Source: Candidatus Bathyarchaeota archaeon
GTDB lineage: Archaea > Thermoproteota > Bathyarchaeia > Bathyarchaeales > UBA233
Length of the DNA: 5,170 nucleotides
NCBI GenBank assembly: GCA_023488835.1
Contig: JAMDCS010000098.1
Coordinates: 1-5,170, forward strand
Direction: 5' to 3'
The notes beneath the pieces were generated by a model, which was not told where the DNA came from, did not search any database, and saw nothing but the letters and a program-made list of their open reading frames with translations. Position numbers and translations under genes: made by a program. Each line of letters opens with the position of its first letter. Position 1 is the stretch's first letter. Positions 1-4,949 of this stretch are shown one piece after another.

Positions 1-251
1 ATTTTTTTGGGAGGCTCTTGGGTTGAGCAGTGAAAAGGTTGAGACTGTCTTAGAACAGATTGGACTTAATCGGCTTAATCCGCGTAATCGCACTTTTTCT
101 GGCCAAGGGCAACAGTCAGCCTGCGCCATACATCCTTCAGCTTGCCGGTCTCTGTTTGGCACTGAGTGGGTTGATCCCAAAGTTTTCCAGAACTGCAATA
201 GCCGAACTGAAGGTAAAGAAAAACAAAAGGAGCCTCAGTAGAGGTCTTTTT
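1..251 (+). other. Overlapping open frames, no confident gene; possible remnant or upstream gene end
   Basis: Two plus-strand frames are open here. One is open from base 2 to a TAG at 239-241 and would read as the C-terminus of a gene entering from the left (FWEALGLSSEKVETVLEQIG near the start). After about base 80 it becomes rich in Cys, Ser and Gln and stops looking like a normal protein. The other opens after the TAG at 51-53, runs from TTG 60 into the next gene, and carries a more protein-like stretch (GNSQPAPYILQLAGL, then AIAELKVKKNKR). The change of plausible frame near base 60-90 would fit a decayed helix-turn-helix gene with a frameshift, but this is inference. It could also be an N-terminal extension of the gene at 252-1136, which I consider less likely. 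Confidence 0.25.
241..245 (+). promoter_or_regulatory. Shine-Dalgarno GAGGT deciding the TTG start at 252
   Basis: GAGGT lies six bases before TTG 252. It matches part of the GGAGGTGATC complement of the archaeal 16S rRNA 3' end. No comparable site precedes the TTG at 60. This is the main reason for preferring the shorter form of the following gene. Confidence 0.5.
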
Positions 252-1136
252 TTGGCTAAACAACCGACCGACACTGCAGGCACTTTGAACTCTTACTGTA
301 AGAGTGGTAATAGTAATAATCTGAGCAAACAAATCTTTGACCTCCTAGATGGCGAAGGCCAATCTAATCCATTGCTGACGCCCAAACAAATCTGTAAACT
401 ACTAGAAATAGACTACAAACACTACCACAACTACGTCTCCAAAACCAAATGGGAATGGAAGTATTACTACAAAAATGAACGAGGTTTAAAGTGTTCAAAT
501 TTTCACTGCTTCAAGGCAAAGGGTAGGCTCGATTTAGAGCTAAGTATAGCACTTCGGCGTGTGATTCAGGCAGATTGGGAAAAGAAAGGGCTGGGTTTTG
601 GCTGGGTGCCTTCTAAGGCGAAGAATCGTTTTTGGATTTGGAAGGGCAAGTCCGGGCGGGCGGTTTGGTTTGAAACTGGTTTAATTGGGCTGAATGTTCG
701 GCGTCCGGGTAATCTGGGGAAGGCAAAGCAGCTGTTCTGTGATGCTTTTGTTAACTCTGGGTTGGTGACTGACTTTAAGGTCCTTAATCCGATTTTGGAG
801 CGTATTCGCCCGAAGAGTGGGCATTTTCCTTACAGTGCTGGGGAGCGGTTGCCCTACATGGTGATTAGGGATTTTGAGCAGAGCCATGGCATCGTGATTA
901 AGGTTGGGGATCGAACGCATCCGGACTCGGTTGAAGTTATCGCCAGTTTCTCCGATACCATGGACAACGCGTTAGATAAGCTTGAGAAGCTCGAGAAAAC
1001 CGAAATCAAGAATAGCGAAGCGCTTCAGAAGGTAACGGGTATTATCTCTAATCTTTTTGATGTTGGCCCTGACAAGCAGAGTAAGCCGAAGGGCTCACAG
1101 GACATCGGTAGCGGAGGTAGTGCTTACGTTGCTTAG
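252..1136 (+). CDS. Hypothetical protein of about 294 aa, unrecognised family, helical N-terminus and C-terminal coiled coil
   Basis: I do not recognise the family. From TTG 252 the protein begins MAKQPTDTAGTLNSYC. Residues 24-65 look helical (LSKQIFDLLDG, then LTPKQICKLLEIDYKHYHNY) and could form a winged-helix-like unit. Residues 66-90 are strongly aromatic and basic (KWEWKYYY, with Cys81, His85 and Cys86 following), as in some nucleic-acid-binding proteins. The middle, about 105-225, appears to be a compact alpha/beta region containing GFGW, FWIWKGKSG and VRRPGNLGKAKQLF. A short coiled coil (DNALDKLEKLEKTEI) covers roughly 237-265. The last 20 residues are Gly/Ser/Lys-rich and probably disordered. 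No signal peptide or membrane span is seen from this start. The reading frame is open back to TTG 60, which would add 64 residues, but that start has no ribosome-binding site. The second half is more G-rich than the genes downstream. A DNA-binding or regulatory role is a guess. Confidence 0.6.
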   Translation: MAKQPTDTAGTLNSYCKSGNSNNLSKQIFDLLDGEGQSNPLLTPKQICKLLEIDYKHYHNYVSKTKWEWKYYYKNERGLKCSNFHCFKAKGRLDLELSIALRRVIQADWEKKGLGFGWVPSKAKNRFWIWKGKSGRAVWFETGLIGLNVRRPGNLGKAKQLFCDAFVNSGLVTDFKVLNPILERIRPKSGHFPYSAGERLPYMVIRDFEQSHGIVIKVGDRTHPDSVEVIASFSDTMDNALDKLEKLEKTEIKNSEALQKVTGIISNLFDVGPDKQSKPKGSQDIGSGGSAYVA

Positions 1137-1140
1137 GGCG

Positions 1141-1229
1141 TTTTTGGAAGTTAAAAGTTGTTCAAAAGCACTTTAATCACGTAGCCGAGGGCATGGGAAA
1201 AGTCCATGCTTTCTACAACTCTCTTTTTT
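1141..1229 (+). terminator. Probable transcription stop region: T-tracts and a GCATGG/CCATGC hairpin
   Basis: A run of five T begins five bases after the stop of the 294-aa gene (1141-1145). Further on, GCATGG (1191-1196) and CCATGC (1204-1209) form a 6-bp stem with a 7-base loop, extendable by a G-T pair. A T6 run follows at 1224-1229. Archaeal termination depends mostly on T-tracts, so the first or last run could suffice. The hairpin is not directly followed by the T-run, so it is not a classical bacterial-type terminator. Confidence 0.35.
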
Positions 1230-1309
1230 GCGGTTAGTTGGTCCTGATTGCCTGCTGTTAAATTTGCCATGCGTAGATGGACAAGAAATCGTAAAGTGAG
1301 CATTTTGCT

Positions 1310-1432
1310 ATGGAAAGCCCTGAAAAACCTGTTCAGAACTCGGAAAAGAACCTGTTTTTTACGGTCTTTTTGCTTTTTTTATTCTGTGTTTCTTCGTTAA
1401 GCTTATATGTGATTTTATCGTTTATACCATAA
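1310..1432 (+). CDS. Possible 40-aa single-span membrane micro-protein
   Basis: An ATG at 1310 opens a 40-codon frame ending with TAA at 1430-1432. The N-terminus is charged and hydrophilic (MESPEKPVQNSEKN). Residues 15-39 are continuously hydrophobic (LFFTVFLLFLFC, then YVILSFIP), enough for one transmembrane helix. A weak ribosome-binding site, GTGAG at 1296-1300, lies nine bases upstream. The frame ends 29 bases before the AbiEi start, and its last codons overlap the likely abiE promoter. It could be a small membrane partner of the locus or an independent micro-protein. The main alternative is that the T-rich DNA at 1355-1380 is a terminator that happens to read as Phe/Leu codons. The clean hydrophilic-then-hydrophobic layout with an ATG favours a real gene, but only moderately. 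Confidence 0.4.
   Translation: MESPEKPVQNSEKNLFFTVFLLFLFCVSSLSLYVILSFIP
1402..1426 (+). promoter_or_regulatory. Candidate archaeal TATA boxes for the abiE operon
   Basis: CTTATATG (1402-1409) and TTTATA (1421-1426) are both TATA-like. At the usual archaeal distance of about 26 bases from box centre to start site, they predict transcription starts near 1431 and 1450. Both lie shortly before the ATG at 1462 and within or next to the repeat cluster at 1434-1457. No Shine-Dalgarno sequence precedes that ATG, which fits a short-leader transcript. Confidence 0.45.
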
Positions 1433-1433
1433 C

Positions 1434-1457
1434 ATCACAAAATTGTGACATTGTGAT
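1434..1457 (+). promoter_or_regulatory. Probable AbiEi operator: three TTGTGA/TCACAA half-sites
   Basis: TCACAA (1435-1440) faces TTGTGA (1443-1448) across two bases. A second TTGTGA follows as a direct repeat eight bases later (1451-1456). ATCACAA (1434-1440) also pairs perfectly with the outer TTGTGAT (1451-1457). The cluster ends five bases before the AbiEi start codon. Characterised AbiEi antitoxins bind inverted repeats in their own promoter and repress it. Assigning this cluster to AbiEi is inference from its position and symmetry. Confidence 0.6.
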
Positions 1458-1461
1458 ATAA

Positions 1462-2097
1462 ATGACAAAATCCAGCCTCCTGCTAAAGAAGCTTGCAATA
1501 GACAAAAAAGAATTCATCACATCCGAGGAGCTAAAGCGCTATTGCAAAATTATGAGTCTAAGTTACGAGATAACGATAAGGCATCTGGTTTCTCGTGGCT
1601 ACTTAATCCGAATTTTCAAAGGCATATTCTATATCAAATCTCCAGAAGAAGCCAAGTTTAACAAATCCAGATATAATCACTTAGAGCTTGTGGCCAAGGG
1701 TCTAGAACTTAAAGGCGTTAAGACCTGGTACTTCGGATTATACACGGCGCTAAAATTCAACAATATAACGCATGAGAGCTTTGCGGTCGATTATGTGGTA
1801 AACGATAAACTGTTAAGAACAAAGCCCATCAATGTAGCTGGATACAAGTTCAGATTCCTAAAGCTAACTCCAAAACTCCTAGACTTTGGCATAATCGAAA
1901 ACAACCTCAGATATTCCGACCCAGAAAAAACAATACTGGACTTCATATACACCTGGCGATATAACGGCATCCCGAAAGAGAAAATAGTCCTTGACGTTTC
2001 AGAATGGGCTAAGGATACATCAAAAGAAAAAATCAAAAAGTATGCTGCCAACTATCCAAAAACGGTTCAGGAAATCGCTGACATGGTGATCAGATGA
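1462..2097 (+). CDS. abiEi: AbiEi-type antitoxin / autorepressor of a type IV toxin-antitoxin pair
   Basis: This 211-aa protein is the first gene of a two-gene AbiE operon. AbiEi proteins counteract the AbiEii nucleotidyltransferase and repress their own promoter through an N-terminal winged helix. That part is visible here at about residues 8-60: FITSEELKRYC, then YEITIRHLVSRGYLIRI, ending in the beta-wing GIFYIKSPEE. The C-terminal domain carries the family-typical YSDPEKTILDFIY at 151-163, followed by a basic helical tail (KEKIKKYAANY). The assignment rests on this architecture and on the AbiEii gene that follows. The ATG at 1462 has no ribosome-binding site and lies close to predicted transcription starts, so the message is probably short-leader. 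The stop overlaps the toxin start by four bases (ATGA), consistent with coupled translation. The half-site cluster just upstream is the likely binding target. The protein is probably cytoplasmic. Confidence 0.88.
   Translation: MTKSSLLLKKLAIDKKEFITSEELKRYCKIMSLSYEITIRHLVSRGYLIRIFKGIFYIKSPEEAKFNKSRYNHLELVAKGLELKGVKTWYFGLYTALKFNNITHESFAVDYVVNDKLLRTKPINVAGYKFRFLKLTPKLLDFGIIENNLRYSDPEKTILDFIYTWRYNGIPKEKIVLDVSEWAKDTSKEKIKKYAANYPKTVQEIADMVIR
2085..2091 (+). promoter_or_regulatory. Perfect archaeal Shine-Dalgarno GGTGATC before the AbiEii start
   Basis: GGTGATC is fully complementary to the 3' end of archaeal 16S rRNA. It lies inside the last codons of abiEi, two bases before the ATG at 2094 (five if measured from GGTG). 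It shows that the toxin gene has its own initiation signal in addition to the ATGA overlap, and it supports an archaeal host. Confidence 0.65.
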
Positions 2098-3035
2098 GAA
2101 GAGACTTTGTAAACGAAGTAGCCAGAACACAAAAAGTCAAAAGAGCAGACCTGATAGAAAAAGACCTCATCCTTCACCAAGTACTCTTTGACCTATCCAA
2201 AAACAAGTTCTTCCACGACAATTTTGCTTTCAAAGGCGGCACCTGCCTAGCTAAATGCTACCTCGATTACTTTAGGTTCTCGGAAGACATCGATTTCACA
2301 TGGAAAGACCAAGGCGTTTTTGAGAGTAAATCTCAGAAAGAGGTTAGAAGGTACCTCTCACCGGTCATCGATAGTATTGGAGAACTCTTCGAAGAAATCG
2401 CTAAAGAGCACGAGTTAGACTTTCGATGTCAAAAGGACGATAGGAATTATGTTGAGCTGACCGGCGGAGATAAGACGTGTACCTTTAAGATTTGGTACCT
2501 ATCCGAAGTGTTAGGACGCAGGAGTTTTCTCAAGGTTCAAATGAACTTTGTAGAAAAGATATGTTATCCCTTTAAAGGCGCTGAATTGAAAAGTCTCATA
2601 GCAGAAAACCCTGAAGAGCTCATTCTGCTGTACCCTGAATACGAAGTTTACACTAAGAAAATAGCGTTTGATGTTTACGATTGCCATGAGATTTTAGCGG
2701 AGAAAATTCGAGCAATACTTACCCGTCAAGGCACAAAAGCAAGAGACTACCTCGATGTTTACCTAATTGAAAAGCAATTCGGAATCCCATTAGATGACAT
2801 CTTTGCATGTGTATTAGAGAAAACTCAGTTTACGCTCAATCTCTATGAAAGATACCGCCAAAACCTAGAGGCGAAAAAGCGAACACTCTTGTCGACGCCG
2901 TTCAACTGGGGAGAAGAGAAGGGACTACTGCTAAAAGAAATCGACGAGAAAGACTTCTACAAATTTATTGAAAGACTGAAAGCTTTCTTAAAGAAAGTCA
3001 TAGATAGCTTGCCTGAAAGAGAAAAGAGCAGGTAA
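2094..3035 (+). CDS. abiEii: AbiEii-type nucleotidyltransferase toxin
   Basis: This 313-aa protein is the toxin partner of the AbiEi gene it overlaps. AbiEii enzymes are DNA-polymerase-beta-like nucleotidyltransferases that arrest growth. Characterised members prefer GTP, and relatives have been shown to modify tRNA. The substrate here is unknown. Visible family features are IEKDLILHQVL (21-31), the nucleotide-binding KGGT (47-50), and the metal-binding DxD in SEDIDF (63-68). A beta strand, FLKVQMNF (145-152), may supply the third active-site position. The C-terminal helical block has HEILAEKIRA (198-207) and KARDYLDVY (215-223), where the Lys and Arg-Asp are typical of the family. Length and motif spacing are normal, and no frameshift or missing catalytic residue is seen, so the toxin looks active. 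It has no membrane or export signal. A role in phage exclusion or stabilisation of a mobile region is known for relatives and is inferred here. Confidence 0.94.
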   Translation: MRRDFVNEVARTQKVKRADLIEKDLILHQVLFDLSKNKFFHDNFAFKGGTCLAKCYLDYFRFSEDIDFTWKDQGVFESKSQKEVRRYLSPVIDSIGELFEEIAKEHELDFRCQKDDRNYVELTGGDKTCTFKIWYLSEVLGRRSFLKVQMNFVEKICYPFKGAELKSLIAENPEELILLYPEYEVYTKKIAFDVYDCHEILAEKIRAILTRQGTKARDYLDVYLIEKQFGIPLDDIFACVLEKTQFTLNLYERYRQNLEAKKRTLLSTPFNWGEEKGLLLKEIDEKDFYKFIERLKAFLKKVIDSLPEREKSR

Positions 3036-3063
3036 GCTTTTCTGTTGTCGGATTTTGAGCAAA

Positions 3064-3101
3064 AAGTAGCCAACCAAGAAATACACGTATACTCGCTACT
3101 T
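3064..3101. repeat. Inverted repeat AAGTAGC / GCTACTT after the abiE operon
   Basis: AAGTAGC (3064-3070) and GCTACTT (3095-3101) are perfect 7-base inverted arms 24 bases apart. The ends continue as AGCAA and TTGCT if three A residues are bulged. A small internal dyad, ATAC-AC-GTAT, lies at 3081-3090. It starts 28 bases after the AbiEii stop, so it could form an RNA hairpin at the 3' end of the abiE message, or be a protein-binding or recombination site. No T-tract follows it, which argues against a simple terminator. Confidence 0.4.
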
Positions 3102-3144
3102 GCTGTTAACTGCGGAAAAATAAGAAAGTATTATTTTTAACAGC
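3102..3144. repeat. Inverted repeat GCTGTTAA / TTAACAGC bracketing the GIY-YIG promoter
   Basis: GCTGTTAA (3102-3109) and TTAACAGC (3137-3144) are perfect 8-base arms separated by 27 bases. The right arm overlaps the end of the TATA-like TTATTTTTAA (3131-3140). A repressor bound here would block the promoter of the following gene. The left arm directly abuts the right arm of the preceding inverted repeat. Confidence 0.45.
3129..3140 (+). promoter_or_regulatory. TATA box for the GIY-YIG gene, predicting a leaderless message
   Basis: The AT-rich block TATTATTTTTAA is centred near 3135. A start about 26 bases downstream falls at 3160-3162, exactly the ATG of the next gene. No Shine-Dalgarno sequence is present in between. 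Both points fit leaderless transcription, common in archaea. Confidence 0.5.
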
Positions 3145-3159
3145 CCGTAATATTTGCAT

Positions 3160-3753
3160 ATGAGCCAAAACTTGGAACTTAAATTTCATGGGCCATTTCA
3201 CATAATTAACGGTCAAGAAGAAAATCTTCTGCTATCTCCACTTGGCGAATTAAAAGGCGTTTATGTTTGGGCCATTCCCTTTCAAAACAAATACTTGTCA
3301 TATTATGTGGGTGAAACAGGTAAATCATTTGTTTACCGCACTATGGAACACATCAAGTGTTATTTGAATGGCTTTTATCGAATCTATAACCCTGAAGAGT
3401 TTGCTATGGGCAAGAAGAAGCTGGTCTGGGGTGGGATGTGGAAAACCGACAGAAAAAGCCCCAAAATAATGATTGAATACTTAAACAACTACCAGCAGCT
3501 ATCAATTCTTGCATATGCATTTCTAACGCAATTTCGAGTTTTCTTAGCTCCACTTGATAATGATAACCAAAGACTTCGACAAAGAATAGAAGCTGCAATT
3601 GCTCAAGACTTACTTCAACAGGATGGGATTATAGGCAGCTTTCAAGATAACGGCATAAGATATTATCTTAGGCGACAGAGCGAACCGCCAATCAAAATAA
3701 AGCTAAACGGGTATGAACAGTTACTTGGACTAAACGGCGAACTAACCATATAA
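3160..3753 (+). CDS. GIY-YIG nuclease-domain protein
   Basis: From ATG 3160 this is a 197-aa protein. The GIY-YIG signature is read as GVY (33-35) and YYVG (48-51), with the first strand VYVWAI. The conserved Arg follows at R60, in GKSFVYRTMEHIK. The probable metal-binding Glu is E144, in RLRQRIEAAIAQDL. An insertion containing KLVWGGMWKTDRK (87-99) separates the two halves. The ending PPIKIKLNGYEQLLGL may be a small C-terminal module. GIY-YIG domains are nicking or cutting endonucleases found in homing enzymes, repair proteins, restriction enzymes and mobile-element proteins. No DNA-binding domain typical of homing or UvrC proteins is evident, so the target is unknown. The TTG six bases earlier could extend it by two residues, but the predicted leaderless start favours the ATG. 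It is convergent with the resolvase-like pair, with 40 bases between the stops. Its job beside the AbiE pair is unresolved. Confidence 0.82.
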   Translation: MSQNLELKFHGPFHIINGQEENLLLSPLGELKGVYVWAIPFQNKYLSYYVGETGKSFVYRTMEHIKCYLNGFYRIYNPEEFAMGKKKLVWGGMWKTDRKSPKIMIEYLNNYQQLSILAYAFLTQFRVFLAPLDNDNQRLRQRIEAAIAQDLLQQDGIIGSFQDNGIRYYLRRQSEPPIKIKLNGYEQLLGLNGELTI

Positions 3754-3776
3754 CCGGTACAGCAACAGAATTAGTG

Positions 3777-3783
3777 TTTTTTT
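3777..3783 (+). terminator. T7 tract terminating the GIY-YIG gene
   Basis: Seven T residues, followed by the pyrimidine-rich CCTTCGTCTTTC, begin 24 bases after the GIY-YIG stop. The tract lies in the 40-base gap before the convergent gene. T-tracts alone can stop the archaeal polymerase. No stable hairpin precedes it. Confidence 0.5.
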
Positions 3784-3793
3784 CCTTCGTCTT

Positions 3794-4315
3794 TCATTTG
3801 TGGTTGTTAGGTTCAAATTCTACTTTTCCAGTTGTAGTTATTCTGGCTACTTTCCAGTCATAGCTACCCTTTGATACCGCTGTTTTAATAGAACCAATAA
3901 CTGCGTGCATCTGTGGAGTTGTGGGTTTAGCAAGAAAAGTTACATTTTTCACTTGCTTTTCTTGATTTAGACCATCGAAGACCACAAAATCCACAGGGTC
4001 CATAATCGCTTTTATGTCATAGGGGTCGTACTCTAACTCCTTGAATTCTGGGCACAAGCAGTTTTTGACCATAAGCTGAACCTTGTTTCTGCCACGCTCG
4101 ATTGCTGTCTCACGCATTTCTGCTTCCTTAGCTTGAAATACTTGCTCTTTATCCTGCAACGTAAGAAGCTTTAATTCGTATTTGTCTAGCCAAGTTTTAG
4201 GTGATTTGCCTGAGTATTTCAGGTGCAAATCGCTCATCCGCACGATTTCTCCGCAGCAGGGACAAACGCAAAGAATCCGCCTAAACGACTGAAAAGCATC
4301 TAACAGCTTCTTCAT
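3794..4315 (-). CDS. Holliday junction resolvase-related protein, apparently catalytically inactive paralogue
   Basis: This 173-aa protein is the second gene of a two-gene minus-strand operon and resembles its upstream partner throughout. It has an N-terminal zinc-knuckle-like CPCCG (18-22), a central helical, charged region (44-75), and DPVDFVVFDGL (106-116), the strand that carries the metal-binding Asp of this PD-(D/E)XK family. The other active-site positions are changed. Where the partner has GKIIE, this protein reads NKVQL. Where the partner has FLEIK, it reads FLAKP. The conserved HQRLIRDAI helix has become VIGSIKTAV. D109 is the only clear catalytic residue left, with K130 possibly equivalent to the family Lys in one alignment. 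It is therefore probably not a nuclease by itself. A structural or DNA-binding subunit partnering the upstream protein is inferred. Alternatively it is a diverging, non-essential copy. It has an extra C-terminal tail after VARI (TTTGKVEFEPNNHK). Confidence 0.75.
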   Translation of the reverse strand: MKKLLDAFQSFRRILCVCPCCGEIVRMSDLHLKYSGKSPKTWLDKYELKLLTLQDKEQVFQAKEAEMRETAIERGRNKVQLMVKNCLCPEFKELEYDPYDIKAIMDPVDFVVFDGLNQEKQVKNVTFLAKPTTPQMHAVIGSIKTAVSKGSYDWKVARITTTGKVEFEPNNHK

Positions 4316-4794
4316 TAGAGAATCCTCACGTCAACCTTGTTATCTGCGATGGCGTCGCGGATAAGCCGCTGATGCTTATTCAGGTCTGAATTTCCCGATT
4401 TAATTTCAAGAAAAGTTATGTGATCAACTTCTCTGTTTAGCAAACCGTTGAACACTATGATGTCTATTGGGTCGAACAGGGGTCTGCATTCTGCAAACTG
4501 TAGATCGAGGTCCTTGTAAGCGGGAATGAATCGTTCTATGATTTTGCCAAACCCAATTTCGATCGCCTTCTTTTCAGAAGTCACGTCTGCAGATAACTTT
4601 CTTTTCTCCAGATCCTTTGTGCGTTCGGCAAGTTCACGCATAAGCTTAAGCTTGGCGAATATGGCCTCTTTGGGAAAATTCTTTGTGCCGTCAAAGAGCA
4701 TAGAATCAGAAAGGTTGAATTCATTATCACATTTTGGACATTGAGCTAATAATTCCAAGTTCTTCAGATTTTCAATGAATAAACCCAAATTCAA
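4315..4794 (-). CDS. Holliday junction resolvase-related endonuclease (PD-(D/E)XK), intact active site
   Basis: This 159-aa protein matches the archaeal Holliday-junction-resolvase-related endonuclease family (PF10107 type, recognised by eye). It begins with a helix and a two-cysteine CPKC (19-22). A charged, coiled-coil-like region follows (48-76, with ELAERTKDLEKRKLS). The nuclease core comes last: GFGKIIE with E87, FDPIDIIVFNGL with D111, ITFLEIKSG with E130 and K132, and HQRLIRDAI with Q142. These are the expected metal-binding and catalytic positions, so the enzyme should be active on DNA. The substrate, whether four-way junction or another branched form, is not shown. The start is TTG 4794, chosen because no ATG lies between the upstream in-frame stop and residue 32, and because AGGT sits seven bases upstream. 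Its TAA shares one base with the ATG of the inactive paralogue (TAATG). Confidence 0.84.
   Translation of the reverse strand: MNLGLFIENLKNLELLAQCPKCDNEFNLSDSMLFDGTKNFPKEAIFAKLKLMRELAERTKDLEKRKLSADVTSEKKAIEIGFGKIIERFIPAYKDLDLQFAECRPLFDPIDIIVFNGLLNREVDHITFLEIKSGNSDLNKHQRLIRDAIADNKVDVRIL
4324..4329 (-). promoter_or_regulatory. Shine-Dalgarno GTGAGG before the inactive paralogue
   Basis: On the minus strand GTGAGG sits eight bases before the ATG at 4315, inside the final codons of the upstream gene. With the TAATG stop/start overlap it supports coupled translation of the two resolvase-like proteins. Confidence 0.45.
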
Positions 4795-4801
4795 GGTTTG
4801 A

Positions 4802-4838
4802 ACCTGAATATTAAGTTCCCATTGATTAAACTTAAATG
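4802..4838 (-). promoter_or_regulatory. Promoter and ribosome-binding region of the resolvase-like pair
   Basis: On the minus strand an AT-rich TTTAAGTTTAAT (about 4838-4825) could be a TATA box. It predicts a start near 4806, giving a leader of about 12 bases. AGGT (4805-4802) lies seven bases before the TTG start and is the likely Shine-Dalgarno. The 9-base element ATATTAAGT occurs on the plus strand at 4808-4816 and again at 4851-4859, one copy lying inside this region. Confidence 0.35.
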
Positions 4839-4841
4839 ATT

Positions 4842-4853
4842 TATGAATTCATA
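4842..4853. repeat. 12-bp perfect palindrome TATGAATTCATA in the divergent promoter region
   Basis: TATGAATTCATA reads identically on both strands. It lies about 48 bases upstream of the resolvase-like start, between two divergent transcription units. It overlaps one copy of the ATATTAAGT direct repeat. It could be an operator for a dimeric regulator, though short AT-rich palindromes also arise by chance. Confidence 0.35.
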
Positions 4854-4949
4854 TTAAGTAAGCAACCATTGTATTTTCTTTTGAGGCCACATTTTAATTT
4901 TATGAAACCACTGCAAAAAGCAATTATTGTTAACTCTGAAAATGTTAAA

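Noticed and set aside
75..332. 85-aa open frame on the minus strand
   Set aside because: It runs opposite the plus-strand frames, has low-complexity Cys/Thr-rich composition, and has no promoter or recognisable motif.
681..920. 79-aa open frame on the minus strand inside the 294-aa gene
   Set aside because: It lies entirely antisense to a better-supported gene and has no domain or start signal.
1355..1380. Three successive T-runs as a strong terminator on their own
   Set aside because: They fall inside a coherent ATG-to-stop frame with a transmembrane profile. A terminator remains possible but is not listed separately because the two readings cannot be told apart here.
1791..2051. 86-aa minus-strand frame inside abiEi
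   Set aside because: It is antisense to a confidently identified AbiEi gene; the Ser/Phe-rich composition is typical of an antisense shadow.
3154..3159. TTG at 3154 as the start of the GIY-YIG protein
   Set aside because: It adds only two residues and has no ribosome-binding site. The TATA position predicts transcription starting at the ATG at 3160.
4526..4744. 72-aa plus-strand frame opposite the active resolvase-like gene
   Set aside because: It is a Ser/Arg/Phe-rich antisense frame with no supporting signal, while the minus-strand gene has clear catalytic motifs.
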